A stretch of DNA of 33,425 nt from positions 1-33,425 of the forward strand of contig JAAWNJ010000013.1 in the NCBI GenBank assembly GCA_022798895.1. The letters run 5' to 3'. The DNA comes from Clostridia bacterium (lineage in GTDB: Bacteria > Bacillota > Clostridia > TANB77 > CAG-508). Made by a program: the position numbers and the translations under genes. Positions 17,448 to 24,981 of this stretch are shown here, piece by piece. Under the pieces are notes generated by a model. That model did no database searches. It had not been told where the DNA came from and was given only the letters and a program-made list of their open reading frames with translations. The first letter of the stretch is position 1, and each line of letters starts with the position of its first letter.

Positions 17448-18246
17448 TTACCCTAAAGCTACATCTAATACCATCATTAATACAAAACCTGCAATTAGTC
17501 CTAAAGTTGCTAAATTCTTGTTTTCTTGTATAGATTCTGGCAACAGTTCTCTTGCAGCTACTGCTATCATAGCACCTGCTGCAAAGGCTAGTAAAAATGG
17601 TAACACACTTCTTACTGTCAACACTAATACTACTCCTATTACTGCCGCAATAGGTTCTACTAATCCTGATGCCTGACCATACATAAAGCTTTTAAATCTT
17701 GAAAATCCTTCACTTCTTAGTGGCAATGATACAGCTGCACCTTCTGGGAAATTTTGAATTCCTATTCCAACTGCAAGCATTAACGCTGCAACCAAACTCA
17801 TTCCTGGTGTTCCACTTGCAATTCCTCCAAATGCTACCCCTATTGCCATTCCTTCTGGTATGTTATGAATAGTAATAGCTGATATTAGAAGAATACTCTT
17901 TTTTAAAGAAGCTGCACTTCTTAAGTTGGTTCTTCCCTTTAGTACCTTGTCTAAAAATTTATCAGATAATAATACAAATAGACCTCCTATGGCAAATCCA
18001 AGTGCTGGAAGTAACCATGCTATGTATCCGAAGTTCCTCTGATAATTCTATAGCAGGTGCTAATAGTGACCAAAAAGATGCTGCAATCATAACCCCTGCA
18101 CTAAATCCTAGAATAGTGTTTAATACTTTTCGATTGACTTCTTTGAAAAAACATACCGTAAGTGATCCTAATGCAGTTATTCCCCACGTGAATATTGTTG
18201 CTAATAATGCTTGAATAGCAGGATTTAAATTTTCAAACCAATTCAC
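17448..18246 (-). CDS. ZIP-family metal transporter, read through a +1 frameshift at CGG
   Basis: 265 aa after one shift (799 bases minus one equals 266 codons). Integral membrane importer of zinc or related divalent metals. The GTG at 18246 follows GAGGTGAG. The frame reaches CGG at 18028-18030. Skipping C gives SEELGYIAWLLPALGFAIGG, after which the metal-site motifs appear: HNIPEGMAIG in helix IV and QNFPEGAAV in helix V. Frame 0 instead ends after 21 unrelated residues. The second part has no start of its own: the first ATG in its frame (17849) lies inside the helix IV motif. About eight helices in total, as in the ZupT/GufA group. Confidence 0.9.
18028..18030 (-). other. In-frame CGG, +1 frameshift site 6 (ZIP transporter)
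   Basis: Coding-strand context: GAG GAA CTT CGG ATA CAT. Skipping C reads GGA TAC ATA GCA TGG TTA and restores the ZIP helix III region, residue G73. Confidence 0.92.
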
Positions 18247-18257
18247 TCTTTTCTCAC

Positions 18258-18297
18258 CTCACATTACATAATATGTCTTTATCTTATATAATGTGAG
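18258..18297 (-). promoter_or_regulatory. Hairpin next to the ZIP ribosome binding site
   Basis: CTCACATTA (18258-18266) pairs with TAATGTGAG (18289-18297), and four further pairs follow after one mismatch. On the minus-strand transcript its 3' arm runs directly into the GAGGTGAG site, so it could control translation, or act as a DNA operator for a metal regulator. Role inferred only from position. Confidence 0.4.
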
Positions 18298-18299
18298 AA

Positions 18300-18410
18300 A
18301 AATGTCGTATAAGGGACGTTAAGTTAGCTGTGTGAAATGAAATGAACTACAGATAACTTATGCGATGAAATGTATAGTTTGTGCGACATGTGTCCCCAAG
18401 TGCGACATTT
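18300..18410. repeat. Complex dyad element between the ABC-2 exporter and ZIP genes
   Basis: No gene lies between 18247 and 18413. Outer arms AAATGTCG (18300-18307) and CGACATTT (18403-18410) pair, then GGGAC (18313-18317) with GTCCC (18392-18396). Inside is AAGTTAGCTGT (18321-18331) with ACAGATAACTT (18349-18359). The nine-mer GTGCGACAT is also directly repeated at 18381 and 18400. This looks like a folded RNA or a degenerate small mobile element. Confidence 0.5.
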
Positions 18411-18413
18411 CTT

Positions 18414-19598
18414 TTAGGCAATTTTTCTCTTCTTCCTAGCTATCAAATTTGTCACAATTACAAATCCAATAGAAAATAGAAGAACTACTCCCATGTTTAT
18501 CATAATTGGTTTCAATGTCTCTAAATTAAGTTCTTCCATCGTCTTTACTATTTCATTGGATTGAATATACCAATAACTTGGAAGACAATGTGCTATTTTT
18601 AGTACTGTATCTGGCAACCACTCTACTGGTACAAAAGCACCACATAAAAAACTAGACCCCAAAGCAATTACATTGACAATTCCACTCATTGCATTTTTGT
18701 TATTAACGATATTTCCTACTAAAACTGCGATTGTTAAGGCACATAAAGTAAATACAAAAGAATTCACAATATATATAAGTCCTTGTGTACTAAACATCAC
18801 ATTTCCTACTACAAAGAAACTAATCAATACATAAAATAGCCATAAAACTAATGCAAATAGCCCATTAGATAATAGCAATATTCTATTATGCTTTTGATAC
18901 TTCATACTACTAACAATCGTTCTTTTTCTAATTTTCTCCTCATGAAAACTAAATAAAATTAAACAAATCACTAAGATAGCTCCTGCTAGTAATGTATAAT
19001 TCGCAAAATTATAGTAAAAAGTTGCTTTTTCTAGTCCTGTTGTATCTAACTTTGAAGTCATTTCAATTTCTGTTTGCTTAGATATAGTTTGGTTTATCTT
19101 TTCTATTATTTCATTTTCTACTTTTTCATCTGCCAAAGTTTTGTTATCTGTTTGCTTTACTAGCTCTTTTACATAGATATTTTGCACTTTTACATATCTA
19201 GCTAGCAACATCTCAGCATAACTTGCCTGATAATCTCCTGTTGATTTGATTTGTATTTCTGGATTTTCTCCTTTTAATACATCTTGTCTATAGTTTTGTG
19301 GAATATATATTACATAATTAACATCTCGATAAAACAAAGCATCATTAATTGCATCTTCATTATCCTTTACAGCTATGATTTCGCAATTCCCCTCCAAATA
19401 CTTCGTCAAATTTTGAGTAATACCAATATTGGTATCTTGATTGACAATTAAGATATCTGGTTTTGTTGCTTCAAAATTCATTTGTGTATCACTTGCCTGC
19501 ATATTTACTCCTGCAAAAATGAGCAATATTACTGTATTTAGAATAACACTAAATTTGCATTTATTAAGTACCTTTAAAAAAGTTTTAAATACTGTCAT
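18414..19598 (-). CDS. ABC-2 family exporter permease (second of pair)
   Basis: 394 aa. One N-terminal helix (about 15-32), an extracytoplasmic domain (about 40-200) and a C-terminal bundle of five to six helices, the arrangement of YhgE/DrrB-like ABC-2 permeases. The helix-ending segment FLCGAFVPVEWLPD is the usual loop of this family. The ATG at 19598 follows GGAAGGGG. It lies 20 bases after its partner permease (19619-20803) and is the last gene of the TetR-controlled unit. It probably forms a heterodimer with the preceding permease. Confidence 0.88.
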   Translation of the reverse strand: MTVFKTFLKVLNKCKFSVILNTVILLIFAGVNMQASDTQMNFEATKPDILIVNQDTNIGITQNLTKYLEGNCEIIAVKDNEDAINDALFYRDVNYVIYIPQNYRQDVLKGENPEIQIKSTGDYQASYAEMLLARYVKVQNIYVKELVKQTDNKTLADEKVENEIIEKINQTISKQTEIEMTSKLDTTGLEKATFYYNFANYTLLAGAILVICLILFSFHEEKIRKRTIVSSMKYQKHNRILLLSNGLFALVLWLFYVLISFFVVGNVMFSTQGLIYIVNSFVFTLCALTIAVLVGNIVNNKNAMSGIVNVIALGSSFLCGAFVPVEWLPDTVLKIAHCLPSYWYIQSNEIVKTMEELNLETLKPIMINMGVVLLFSIGFVIVTNLIARKKRKIA

Positions 19599-19618
19599 TG
19601 TTTCCCCTTCCTTCTATA

Positions 19619-20803
19619 TTATAGTGCTTCATATTTTTGTTTTCTTAATCCATTGATAGAAAGTATTATCATAACTCCACTAAAAATCAATAAACTCACT
19701 ATGTTCAAGAAATATCTATCTAATGTATCATAATAATACAAAGCATAAAATCCATCTGTTATCATACTAGCAGGATTTACTAGATTAACAATAGGTACAT
19801 TTTTGTCAATCATATATTTCATTGTAATTCCCATCATTCCTGATAAGAAACAACCTAACATAGTAACTGCTATCAAAATTCCAATTTTAGCATTTTCATT
19901 TGCTTTTATTAGTGTAGCAACTGCAATTCCTAAACTTAGTCCTGCCAAGCTTCCTGTTAAGGATAATAGCACAATTAGTGGTAAATTCGTTCCATAGTCT
20001 ACTTTTAATACAAATATAGTGTAGACAAACAAAATGGCTAATCCGATTAATTGTGCTAAATAACTTGCCATTAAACTAGAAAAAATAATCTTTCCTTTGC
20101 TTGTTGGTGTAATAGAAGTTCTTTTTCCTACATTCCCCATATTGGCTAAATTGTGATTAATAGCAGTCATTCCTAATATTCCACCATATAGACAGGTCAT
20201 AGCAATTAGAGTATAAAACTCAATCATTGTGTAACTTAAATTACTATTAGAAATATTTTTAAATTCCACTTGATTATCTTCTAACATTTTCATAACATCT
20301 TCATAAATGTTCTCTACATTAGGCATATTGTAAATTCCTTCTGGATAACCTTGCATAGATTCTTGTACTCGTTTTTCCACAATGTCACTTATCATTTCTG
20401 TATTTTGCATGATTTCTTCTGTCACGTATTTTAAAATAGTTTCATTAATTCCATTGGATTTGATAACTACTTTGGGCTCTTCCTTTAGTAAAACTAGATA
20501 CCCTGTTATTTCATCATTTTCTAGTAACTCTTTTGCTCTTTCTTCTGATTCATATTGTGTTTGAAAAAGTCTATCCTCATTTTCTTCATCACTTAATGTC
20601 TCAAAGGCTTGTTTCATAATTTCGTTTTCTTCCTTTTCTACAATGGCAATGGAGATAATATCTAGTTTCTCGCTATTCTCAATATTAGAAAATGCCATAT
20701 TAAAGAATGTTCCTAGTATGATTGGAAAAGCGAAAGTCCAAAAGATTAGCATTTTATCTCGAAAAAGAGTTTTAAAAGCATATTTAAAATTATGGTAAAA
20801 CAT
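19619..20803 (-). CDS. ABC-2 family exporter permease (first of pair)
   Basis: 394 aa, the same length and layout as the following permease: N-terminal helix (about 20-37), extracytoplasmic domain (about 45-200), then helices at about 205-230, 245-270, 280-305, 315-335 and 365-385. The loop FLSGMMGITMKYMID resembles that of ABC-2 drug exporters. Its first base overlaps the last base of the ATPase gene, pointing to translational coupling. Substrate unknown; drug or lipid-like compounds are typical of the family. Confidence 0.88.
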   Translation of the reverse strand: MFYHNFKYAFKTLFRDKMLIFWTFAFPIILGTFFNMAFSNIENSEKLDIISIAIVEKEENEIMKQAFETLSDEENEDRLFQTQYESEERAKELLENDEITGYLVLLKEEPKVVIKSNGINETILKYVTEEIMQNTEMISDIVEKRVQESMQGYPEGIYNMPNVENIYEDVMKMLEDNQVEFKNISNSNLSYTMIEFYTLIAMTCLYGGILGMTAINHNLANMGNVGKRTSITPTSKGKIIFSSLMASYLAQLIGLAILFVYTIFVLKVDYGTNLPLIVLLSLTGSLAGLSLGIAVATLIKANENAKIGILIAVTMLGCFLSGMMGITMKYMIDKNVPIVNLVNPASMITDGFYALYYYDTLDRYFLNIVSLLIFSGVMIILSINGLRKQKYEAL

Positions 20804-21741
20804 TAATCTCTAAGCTCCTTTCCTGTTAATTCTAAGAACACATCATTTAAAGTTGGTCTTTCTGAATAGATTTTGCTATATCCTAGATTTTCTCTTTTTA
20901 AGAATTCAATTAAATTGCCTAAGTTGTTTTCTCCTTTATTGTAAGTAACTACTAAAGTATTTTCTGTATAATTTACTTCTTCAATATGCTCTATCTTCTT
21001 CATTTTTTCTAACATGCTATCTTCTAATTGATTAATTTCTACTGTTACTTTTTCCTCAATTTTAGCAAGTTCTTTTAGCTCATCTGAAGTTCCTTGTGCT
21101 AAGATTTTTCCTTTATCCAAAATGATAATTCTATCACAAAGAATTTCTACTTCTTCCATATAGTGAGTTGTATAAACAATTGTCGCTCCATTGTCTCTTA
21201 GTTTTTTAATTCCATCTAATATATTATTTCTGCTTTGTGGATCTACTGCAACAGTTGGTTCATCTAAAAAGATAAGCTTTGGTTTATGAGCAATTCCACA
21301 AGCAATATTTAATCTTCTTAAAAGACCTCCTGATAATTGTTTTGGATAAAACTTTTTAAACTCTTCTAACCCCACTAATTCAATAGCTTCCTCAATATAT
21401 TGTTTTCTTACCTTTTTATCTTTGATATATAGCCCACAAAAATAGTCAATATTCTCGTAAACAGTTAATTCTTCAAACACAGCAACTTCTTGAAAAATAA
21501 CACCTAGTTCTTTTTTGATATCATAAGCATTTGGTGTCATTTCCTTTCCAAATATTTGAATACTTCCTTTACTAAATTTTAGTAAGGATAAGATACAATT
21601 AATCGTAGTAGATTTCCCACTTCCATTAGGTCCAAGTAGTCCTAATATTTCTCCTTCTCTTACTTCAAAAGACAAGTCATCAATTGCTTTTAAAGTTTTG
21701 TATTCTTTTGTTAAATTCTTCACTTCAATTACATGATTCAT
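20803..21741 (-). CDS. ABC exporter ATPase (DrrA-like) with C-terminal regulatory domain
   Basis: 312 aa. Walker A GPNGSGKST (about 35-43), Q-loop VIFQEV, signature LSGGLLRRLNIA, Walker B LIFLDEPTVAVDP and H-loop TTHYMEE. A C-terminal extension of about 90 residues (from 220) corresponds to the DUF4162-type domain of DrrA/CcmA-like ATPases. The ATG overlaps the tetR stop by four bases. Drives the two ABC-2 permeases downstream. Confidence 0.95.
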   Translation of the reverse strand: MNHVIEVKNLTKEYKTLKAIDDLSFEVREGEILGLLGPNGSGKSTTINCILSLLKFSKGSIQIFGKEMTPNAYDIKKELGVIFQEVAVFEELTVYENIDYFCGLYIKDKKVRKQYIEEAIELVGLEEFKKFYPKQLSGGLLRRLNIACGIAHKPKLIFLDEPTVAVDPQSRNNILDGIKKLRDNGATIVYTTHYMEEVEILCDRIIILDKGKILAQGTSDELKELAKIEEKVTVEINQLEDSMLEKMKKIEHIEEVNYTENTLVVTYNKGENNLGNLIEFLKRENLGYSKIYSERPTLNDVFLELTGKELRD

Positions 21742-22319
21742 TTTTCTTGTTCTCCTTTATTTTCAAATTTATATCCTATTGCCATTTGCCTTACTGTGTT
21801 TTCCAACATTTCTTCGATTTCTTGGTTAGAAAGTTGTATCGTTTTTGTTGCAACCAAGCAAGCTATACCATGTGTAAATATCCATACTTTAACATGAAAC
21901 TTCTTTTGCTCCTCATATGGTAATCCTGTTAATTGTTGTCCTGCTCTAATGACTTCATCTCCTGCTGAGTTTGACATGATAAAGTTTTGGGCATCTAGTT
22001 TGGTTGGGTTCATAAACATTATTTTAAAGAATTGTGGGAAGTCTTTTGCAAACTTGATATAGGATAATCCCATTTCTTTATAGTATTTCTCTTTCCCTTT
22101 TCCACTTGTCATGTAGCTATCATAAGTTTCTATTATCTTTTCAAGCACAGCTTTTTTTAGTTCTTCTATGTTTTCAAAATGATTAAAAATGGGATGTACA
22201 GAAGCATTTAATTTCTTGGCTATCTTTCTAGCATTGATTCCTTCTATCCCTTCTTCTTTTACAATTTCATAAGCTACTTGCACCACCTCTTCTTTGCTAT
22301 ATTTCATTGCTTTTGGCAT
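21738..22319 (-). CDS. TetR-family transcriptional regulator
   Basis: 193 aa. The N-terminal helix-turn-helix (about 9-53; INARKIAKKLNASVHPIFNHF) is followed by a helical ligand domain (about 60-185). First gene of the exporter unit, so probably an autorepressor released by the exported compound. A tandem palindrome overlapping the transcription start (22339-22364) is its likely operator. The ATG follows AGAGGTGAG. Confidence 0.93.
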   Translation of the reverse strand: MPKAMKYSKEEVVQVAYEIVKEEGIEGINARKIAKKLNASVHPIFNHFENIEELKKAVLEKIIETYDSYMTSGKGKEKYYKEMGLSYIKFAKDFPQFFKIMFMNPTKLDAQNFIMSNSAGDEVIRAGQQLTGLPYEEQKKFHVKVWIFTHGIACLVATKTIQLSNQEIEEMLENTVRQMAIGYKFENKGEQEK

Positions 22320-22338
22320 ATTCTCACCTCTTTTAAAA

Positions 22339-22364
22339 TAACATTTGTTAGGTAACGATTGTTA
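22339..22364 (-). promoter_or_regulatory. Candidate TetR operator, tandem TAACNNNNGTTA
   Basis: TAAC-N4-GTTA at 22339-22350 and again at 22353-22364, separated by GG. The pair forms a larger dyad centred on 22351/22352. It lies immediately downstream of the -10 box, where a repressor would block transcription. Confidence 0.6.
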
Positions 22365-22392
22365 TTATACATATAATTTTTCTACTTGTAAA
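22364..22392 (-). promoter_or_regulatory. Promoter of the tetR/ABC-2 unit
   Basis: TTTACA (plus 22387-22392), 17-bp spacer, TATAAT (plus 22364-22369). Five and six matches to consensus. Confidence 0.75.
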
Positions 22393-22403
22393 TAGTTTAC
22401 GCT

Positions 22404-22436
22404 AAAAAACTAGATATTAATTTTTGTAATATCTAG
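22404..22436 (-). terminator. Rho-independent terminator after the methyltransferase gene
   Basis: Perfect ten-base arms 22410-22419 and 22427-22436 with a seven-base loop, then T6 on the minus strand. Confidence 0.87.
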
Positions 22437-22446
22437 CTTTTAACAT

Positions 22447-23052
22447 TTATTCAGATACTTTTTGAATAATATAATTTGTCCATATTACTCCATTTGATCT
22501 CTGTGTGCTTCCTATTGTTTCAAAATATTCTATTAGTTCTACGTTCATTTCTAGCTTTTCCAATATACTTTCTAATTCTTCTTTTGTCAAAAAGTTATAA
22601 TATTTTCCTTCCTTAATTTCATAGCCCTTTCCTTTTTTAAAACTAGTATAAATTATTCCATCTTGTTTCAAAGCATTTATCATTTTTTCTAATATTTTTG
22701 GTAACTCTTCCTTTGTTACATGTAATATAGAAGAACAAGCCCAAATACCATCATAAGTATCTTCTTCATTTAATTCCTCGAACTTCATACATTTCACATC
22801 TTGCCCAATATACTCACTAGCTAATTTGCACATTTCTATAGAACCATCTATCGCTTCTACTTCATAGCCATTCTCTAAAAAGTATTTACTATCTCTTCCT
22901 GAACCACAACCAAAATCTAGTATAAAAGCTCCTTTTGGTATTTTATTCAAAAATCTATCATAATTTTCTTGAAAGTTACCTTGCATTGTATTTTCAAAAT
23001 ATGATTTAGCATTACTATCATAATAATTTAAAGTATTATATTCTTCTTTCAT
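22447..23052 (-). CDS. Class I SAM-dependent methyltransferase
   Basis: 201 aa from the ATG at 23052, which has AAGGGG nine bases upstream; an in-frame ATG at 23070 lies before that site. The SAM-binding motif I is FILDFGCGSGRDS (about 41-53), motif II EAIDGS with the acidic D, and a motif near IWACSSILHV follows. Small-molecule methyltransferases of this size (UbiE/tellurite-resistance TehB-like) act on diverse substrates, so no specific product can be named. It ends in its own terminator. Confidence 0.85.
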   Translation of the reverse strand: MKEEYNTLNYYDSNAKSYFENTMQGNFQENYDRFLNKIPKGAFILDFGCGSGRDSKYFLENGYEVEAIDGSIEMCKLASEYIGQDVKCMKFEELNEEDTYDGIWACSSILHVTKEELPKILEKMINALKQDGIIYTSFKKGKGYEIKEGKYYNFLTKEELESILEKLEMNVELIEYFETIGSTQRSNGVIWTNYIIQKVSE

Positions 23053-23083
23053 CTTTTTTCCCCTTTTCATAGTTCATTTTGAT

Positions 23084-23112
23084 ATTATAAGCTTCTTCCA
23101 GTTCTATTTTAA
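23084..23112 (-). promoter_or_regulatory. Weak promoter of the methyltransferase gene
   Basis: TATAAT (plus 23084-23089) with TTAAAA 17 bases upstream (plus 23107-23112), overlapping the last codons of the toxin gene. Confidence 0.4.
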
Positions 23113-23364
23113 TAATGTAATTTGCAAGAGGCTATTATAATACTATCCCCTTGCTTTTTATAAACAAGTCTATTCTTCTCATCAATTCTTCTACTCCAAT
23201 AACCTGATAGATTTTCTTTTAATGGTTCTGGCTTTCCTATTCCGTTCAAAAGTATTTCTTTGAATATCTATTAATAATTGATTTATTCTTTTTAACGTTT
23301 TCTTATCTTGAGTTTGCCAATATAAGTATTCTTGCCATGCTCTTTCTTCCCATAACAATCTCAC
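23109..23364 (-). CDS. yoeB: YoeB/Txe-family mRNA interferase toxin, read through a +1 frameshift at CGG
   Basis: 84 aa after one shift (256 bases minus one equals 85 codons). The GTG at 23362-23364 lies two bases after the antitoxin stop, with GGAGGAA overlapping that stop. YoeB toxins bind the ribosomal A site and cut mRNA. In frame 0 the chain stops 16 codons after CGG (23242-23244). Skipping C gives NTFEGIGKPEPLKENLSGYW and then RRIDEKNRLVY and the end CKLHY. Counted from the start, E46, R65, H83 and Y84 fall at the same numbers as the catalytic residues of E. coli YoeB, all beyond the shift. So only the shifted product can be an active toxin. Confidence 0.9.
23242..23244 (-). other. In-frame CGG, +1 frameshift site 7 (YoeB toxin)
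   Basis: Coding-strand context: ACT TTT GAA CGG AAT AGG. Skipping C reads GGA ATA GGA AAG CCA, the GIGKP motif conserved in YoeB/Txe toxins (G41). Confidence 0.94.
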
Positions 23365-23366
23365 TC

Positions 23367-23630
23367 TTATTCCTCCTCAATTAGTTCGTGTTCTTCTAAT
23401 TTTGCCCTCCCTGTTTCTATATCATCTATTACTGTTTCTAAGTATTTGATATTGCTTTCGGAATAAAATGCATCATTTGATATTTCAAAAGGTATCTTTT
23501 GCTCTCTTACAGTTTTCTTCGCAAAAATACAAAATGCGGTTGTCATTGTCATTCCTACATTATTACAAAATTCATCAAATTGTTTTTTTAATTCTTCATC
23601 TATTCTTATATTAATATTTGTTTGTGCCAT
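23367..23630 (-). CDS. RelB/DinJ-family antitoxin
   Basis: 87 aa from the ATG at 23630; an in-frame GTG at 23639 is less likely because it lies within the GGGAAGTGG site. The N-terminal ribbon-helix-helix (TNINIRIDEELKKQFDEFC) binds DNA as a dimer. The C-terminal part (about 50-87), acidic, would wrap the toxin. Its stop lies two bases before the toxin start. It is typical for the antitoxin to come first and repress the pair. Confidence 0.9.
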   Translation of the reverse strand: MAQTNINIRIDEELKKQFDEFCNNVGMTMTTAFCIFAKKTVREQKIPFEISNDAFYSESNIKYLETVIDDIETGRAKLEEHELIEEE

Positions 23631-23657
23631 AAAATCCACTTCCCTTCCCTTTTCTTT

Positions 23658-23686
23658 ATTGTATCAAAGTTTATTTACACTGTCAA
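23658..23686 (-). promoter_or_regulatory. Promoter of the antitoxin-toxin operon
   Basis: TTGACA (plus 23681-23686), 17-bp spacer, TACAAT (plus 23658-23663). Near-consensus. Confidence 0.8.
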
Positions 23687-23691
23687 TAAAT

Positions 23692-24951
23692 TTATTGTTT
23701 TTTCTTCTTAGAAATAATCTTTATCATTACACCAATTACAGTTATAATCGTGATTGCATCTATTCCAATAATTACTCCATATTTTCCTGTTTTACTGTCA
23801 TTACCTCCTGTGTTAGAGTTTTGTTCTTCTTTCATCTCCTGTATTTGATATGCCTGCTCCACTTTTTGTATCTGCTCTTTTTGTTCTTCTTCATACTGCT
23901 TTTGCTCTTCTTCATTCCTTTGATACACTTGTATTTGATATTTCTTTTTACTAAAACCGTTTGCAGCAGTTACTACAACTGTTACTGTGTTATTTCCTTC
24001 TTTTAAATTTTTATCTCCACTAATTTGTACAGTCGCTTTCTCATTTTCAGGAACAGCAAATACATTTAAGTCATTAACTCCCTTTGCAACTTCCGCTGCA
24101 TAATTGGTTTCATTTGGCTCAAAAGGTGGACTTAATAAAACATTCTCAATTGCTAATATTTCTAGGTTAGTGTTTGCTAATGCTAGATTAGCTGTTCTTG
24201 TTACTTGTATTGTATAAGTTTTTTTCTCCTTTTGGTCCTCTGATGTTACTTGAATTTTTATGGTATTTAAACCTTCTTTTAATTTTGTATTCCCTGTAAT
24301 TTCAACACTCGCCTCAGGATTACTAGTAACAGCTAGCACTTCTATTTCTTTTACTTCATTGGTTACTGTTAAATAATACTCTGTAATATTCTTGTCAAAA
24401 GCAGGTGTCATCCCTTCTCTATCTAATCTTAGAACTTCTAAATTTGCATTTCCTTTTTGTTCATTATCTCCTTTTTCTTCCTCTTCTTGCTGTTGAAAAA
24501 TAGTTTCCTCTTTTCCTATTTGAACCTGTTTTTCTTGAAAATCCACTTTTAACTTTTGACCAACTGAATTATAGAAATCTCCCTCTATACTAAAAGTAGA
24601 TAACCCATTTTCTTTTGCTTTAAACCTAAATTTTACAAGTTCACCTTGTTTTGCACTTCTTCCGCCATTCGTGTCATACCACACAAAAAGAATACGATTT
24701 TTCTCTACATTAGTATTGTCCATTTTAGAAAGATAGTCCCATTTATCCTCATCAAAATAGAGGAAGAAATTACAAGCTGCTGTTGTTACATCTTTTAAAT
24801 TTACTGTAATTTCTACTTCTTCTCCTTTTTCTATTACATCTTGATTACTCTCTAAATACACAGTTCCATTTTCTATAGCAAGACTTATTGTACTCATTGC
24901 CAAAAGGGAAAATATTACAACAAACAATATAATTACTTTACTTTTCAACAT
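23692..24951 (-). CDS. Membrane-anchored cohesin-like protein with two cadherin-like sandwich domains
   Basis: 419 aa. Signal peptide about 1-25. A cohesin-like module (about 28-148) carries the features GEEVEITVNLKDV and FFLYFDEDKWDYL. Two cadherin-like beta-sandwich repeats (about 168-258 and 260-347) share the marks NLEVL/NLEIL, ITEYYLTV/ETNYAAEV and LKEGxNTI/TV. A Glu/Gln-rich coiled segment (about 348-380) and a C-terminal membrane helix with basic tail (about 390-419) follow. It is thus displayed on the cell surface and anchored at its C-terminus. The upstream gene encodes a secreted hydrolase with a dockerin, so the two may bind each other. Cohesin assignment is moderate. Confidence 0.7.
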   Translation of the reverse strand: MLKSKVIILFVVIFSLLAMSTISLAIENGTVYLESNQDVIEKGEEVEITVNLKDVTTAACNFFLYFDEDKWDYLSKMDNTNVEKNRILFVWYDTNGGRSAKQGELVKFRFKAKENGLSTFSIEGDFYNSVGQKLKVDFQEKQVQIGKEETIFQQQEEEEKGDNEQKGNANLEVLRLDREGMTPAFDKNITEYYLTVTNEVKEIEVLAVTSNPEASVEITGNTKLKEGLNTIKIQVTSEDQKEKKTYTIQVTRTANLALANTNLEILAIENVLLSPPFEPNETNYAAEVAKGVNDLNVFAVPENEKATVQISGDKNLKEGNNTVTVVVTAANGFSKKKYQIQVYQRNEEEQKQYEEEQKEQIQKVEQAYQIQEMKEEQNSNTGGNDSKTGKYGVIIGIDAITIITVIGVMIKIISKKKKQ

Positions 24952-24981
24952 TTCTCCTCCTAATACTATTAAATTTATCTC

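Noticed and set aside
17448..17849. Independent small gene starting at 17849
   Set aside because: The ATG lies inside the HNIPEGMAIG motif of the ZIP transporter, and the frame continues upstream without a stop into the first part.
3656..23244. Sequencing or assembly errors as the cause of the seven frame breaks
   Set aside because: Random indels would favour homopolymers, go both ways and hit all codon phases. Here all seven are extra single bases of the same type and leave CGG exactly in frame 0. A motif-linked error would still strike GG in all three phases. Raw reads could settle this, so it is not excluded absolutely.
3656..23244. Six separate pseudogenes
   Set aside because: Both parts of each gene keep full motifs and no other stop or frame break is seen. 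nadD and an ATPase between intact operon partners are unlikely to be decaying at the same codon.
3656..23244. Simple reassignment of CGG to another amino acid without a frame change
   Set aside because: If CGG were read as any three-base codon, each protein would end within 1 to about 21 codons and the conserved downstream part would be out of frame.
3656..23244. Classical +1 slippage by P-site re-pairing, as in prfB
   Set aside because: The codons before CGG differ and do not re-pair well after a +1 slide (for example GAA to AAC), no stop codon is at the shift, and I see no common upstream Shine-Dalgarno-like stimulator.
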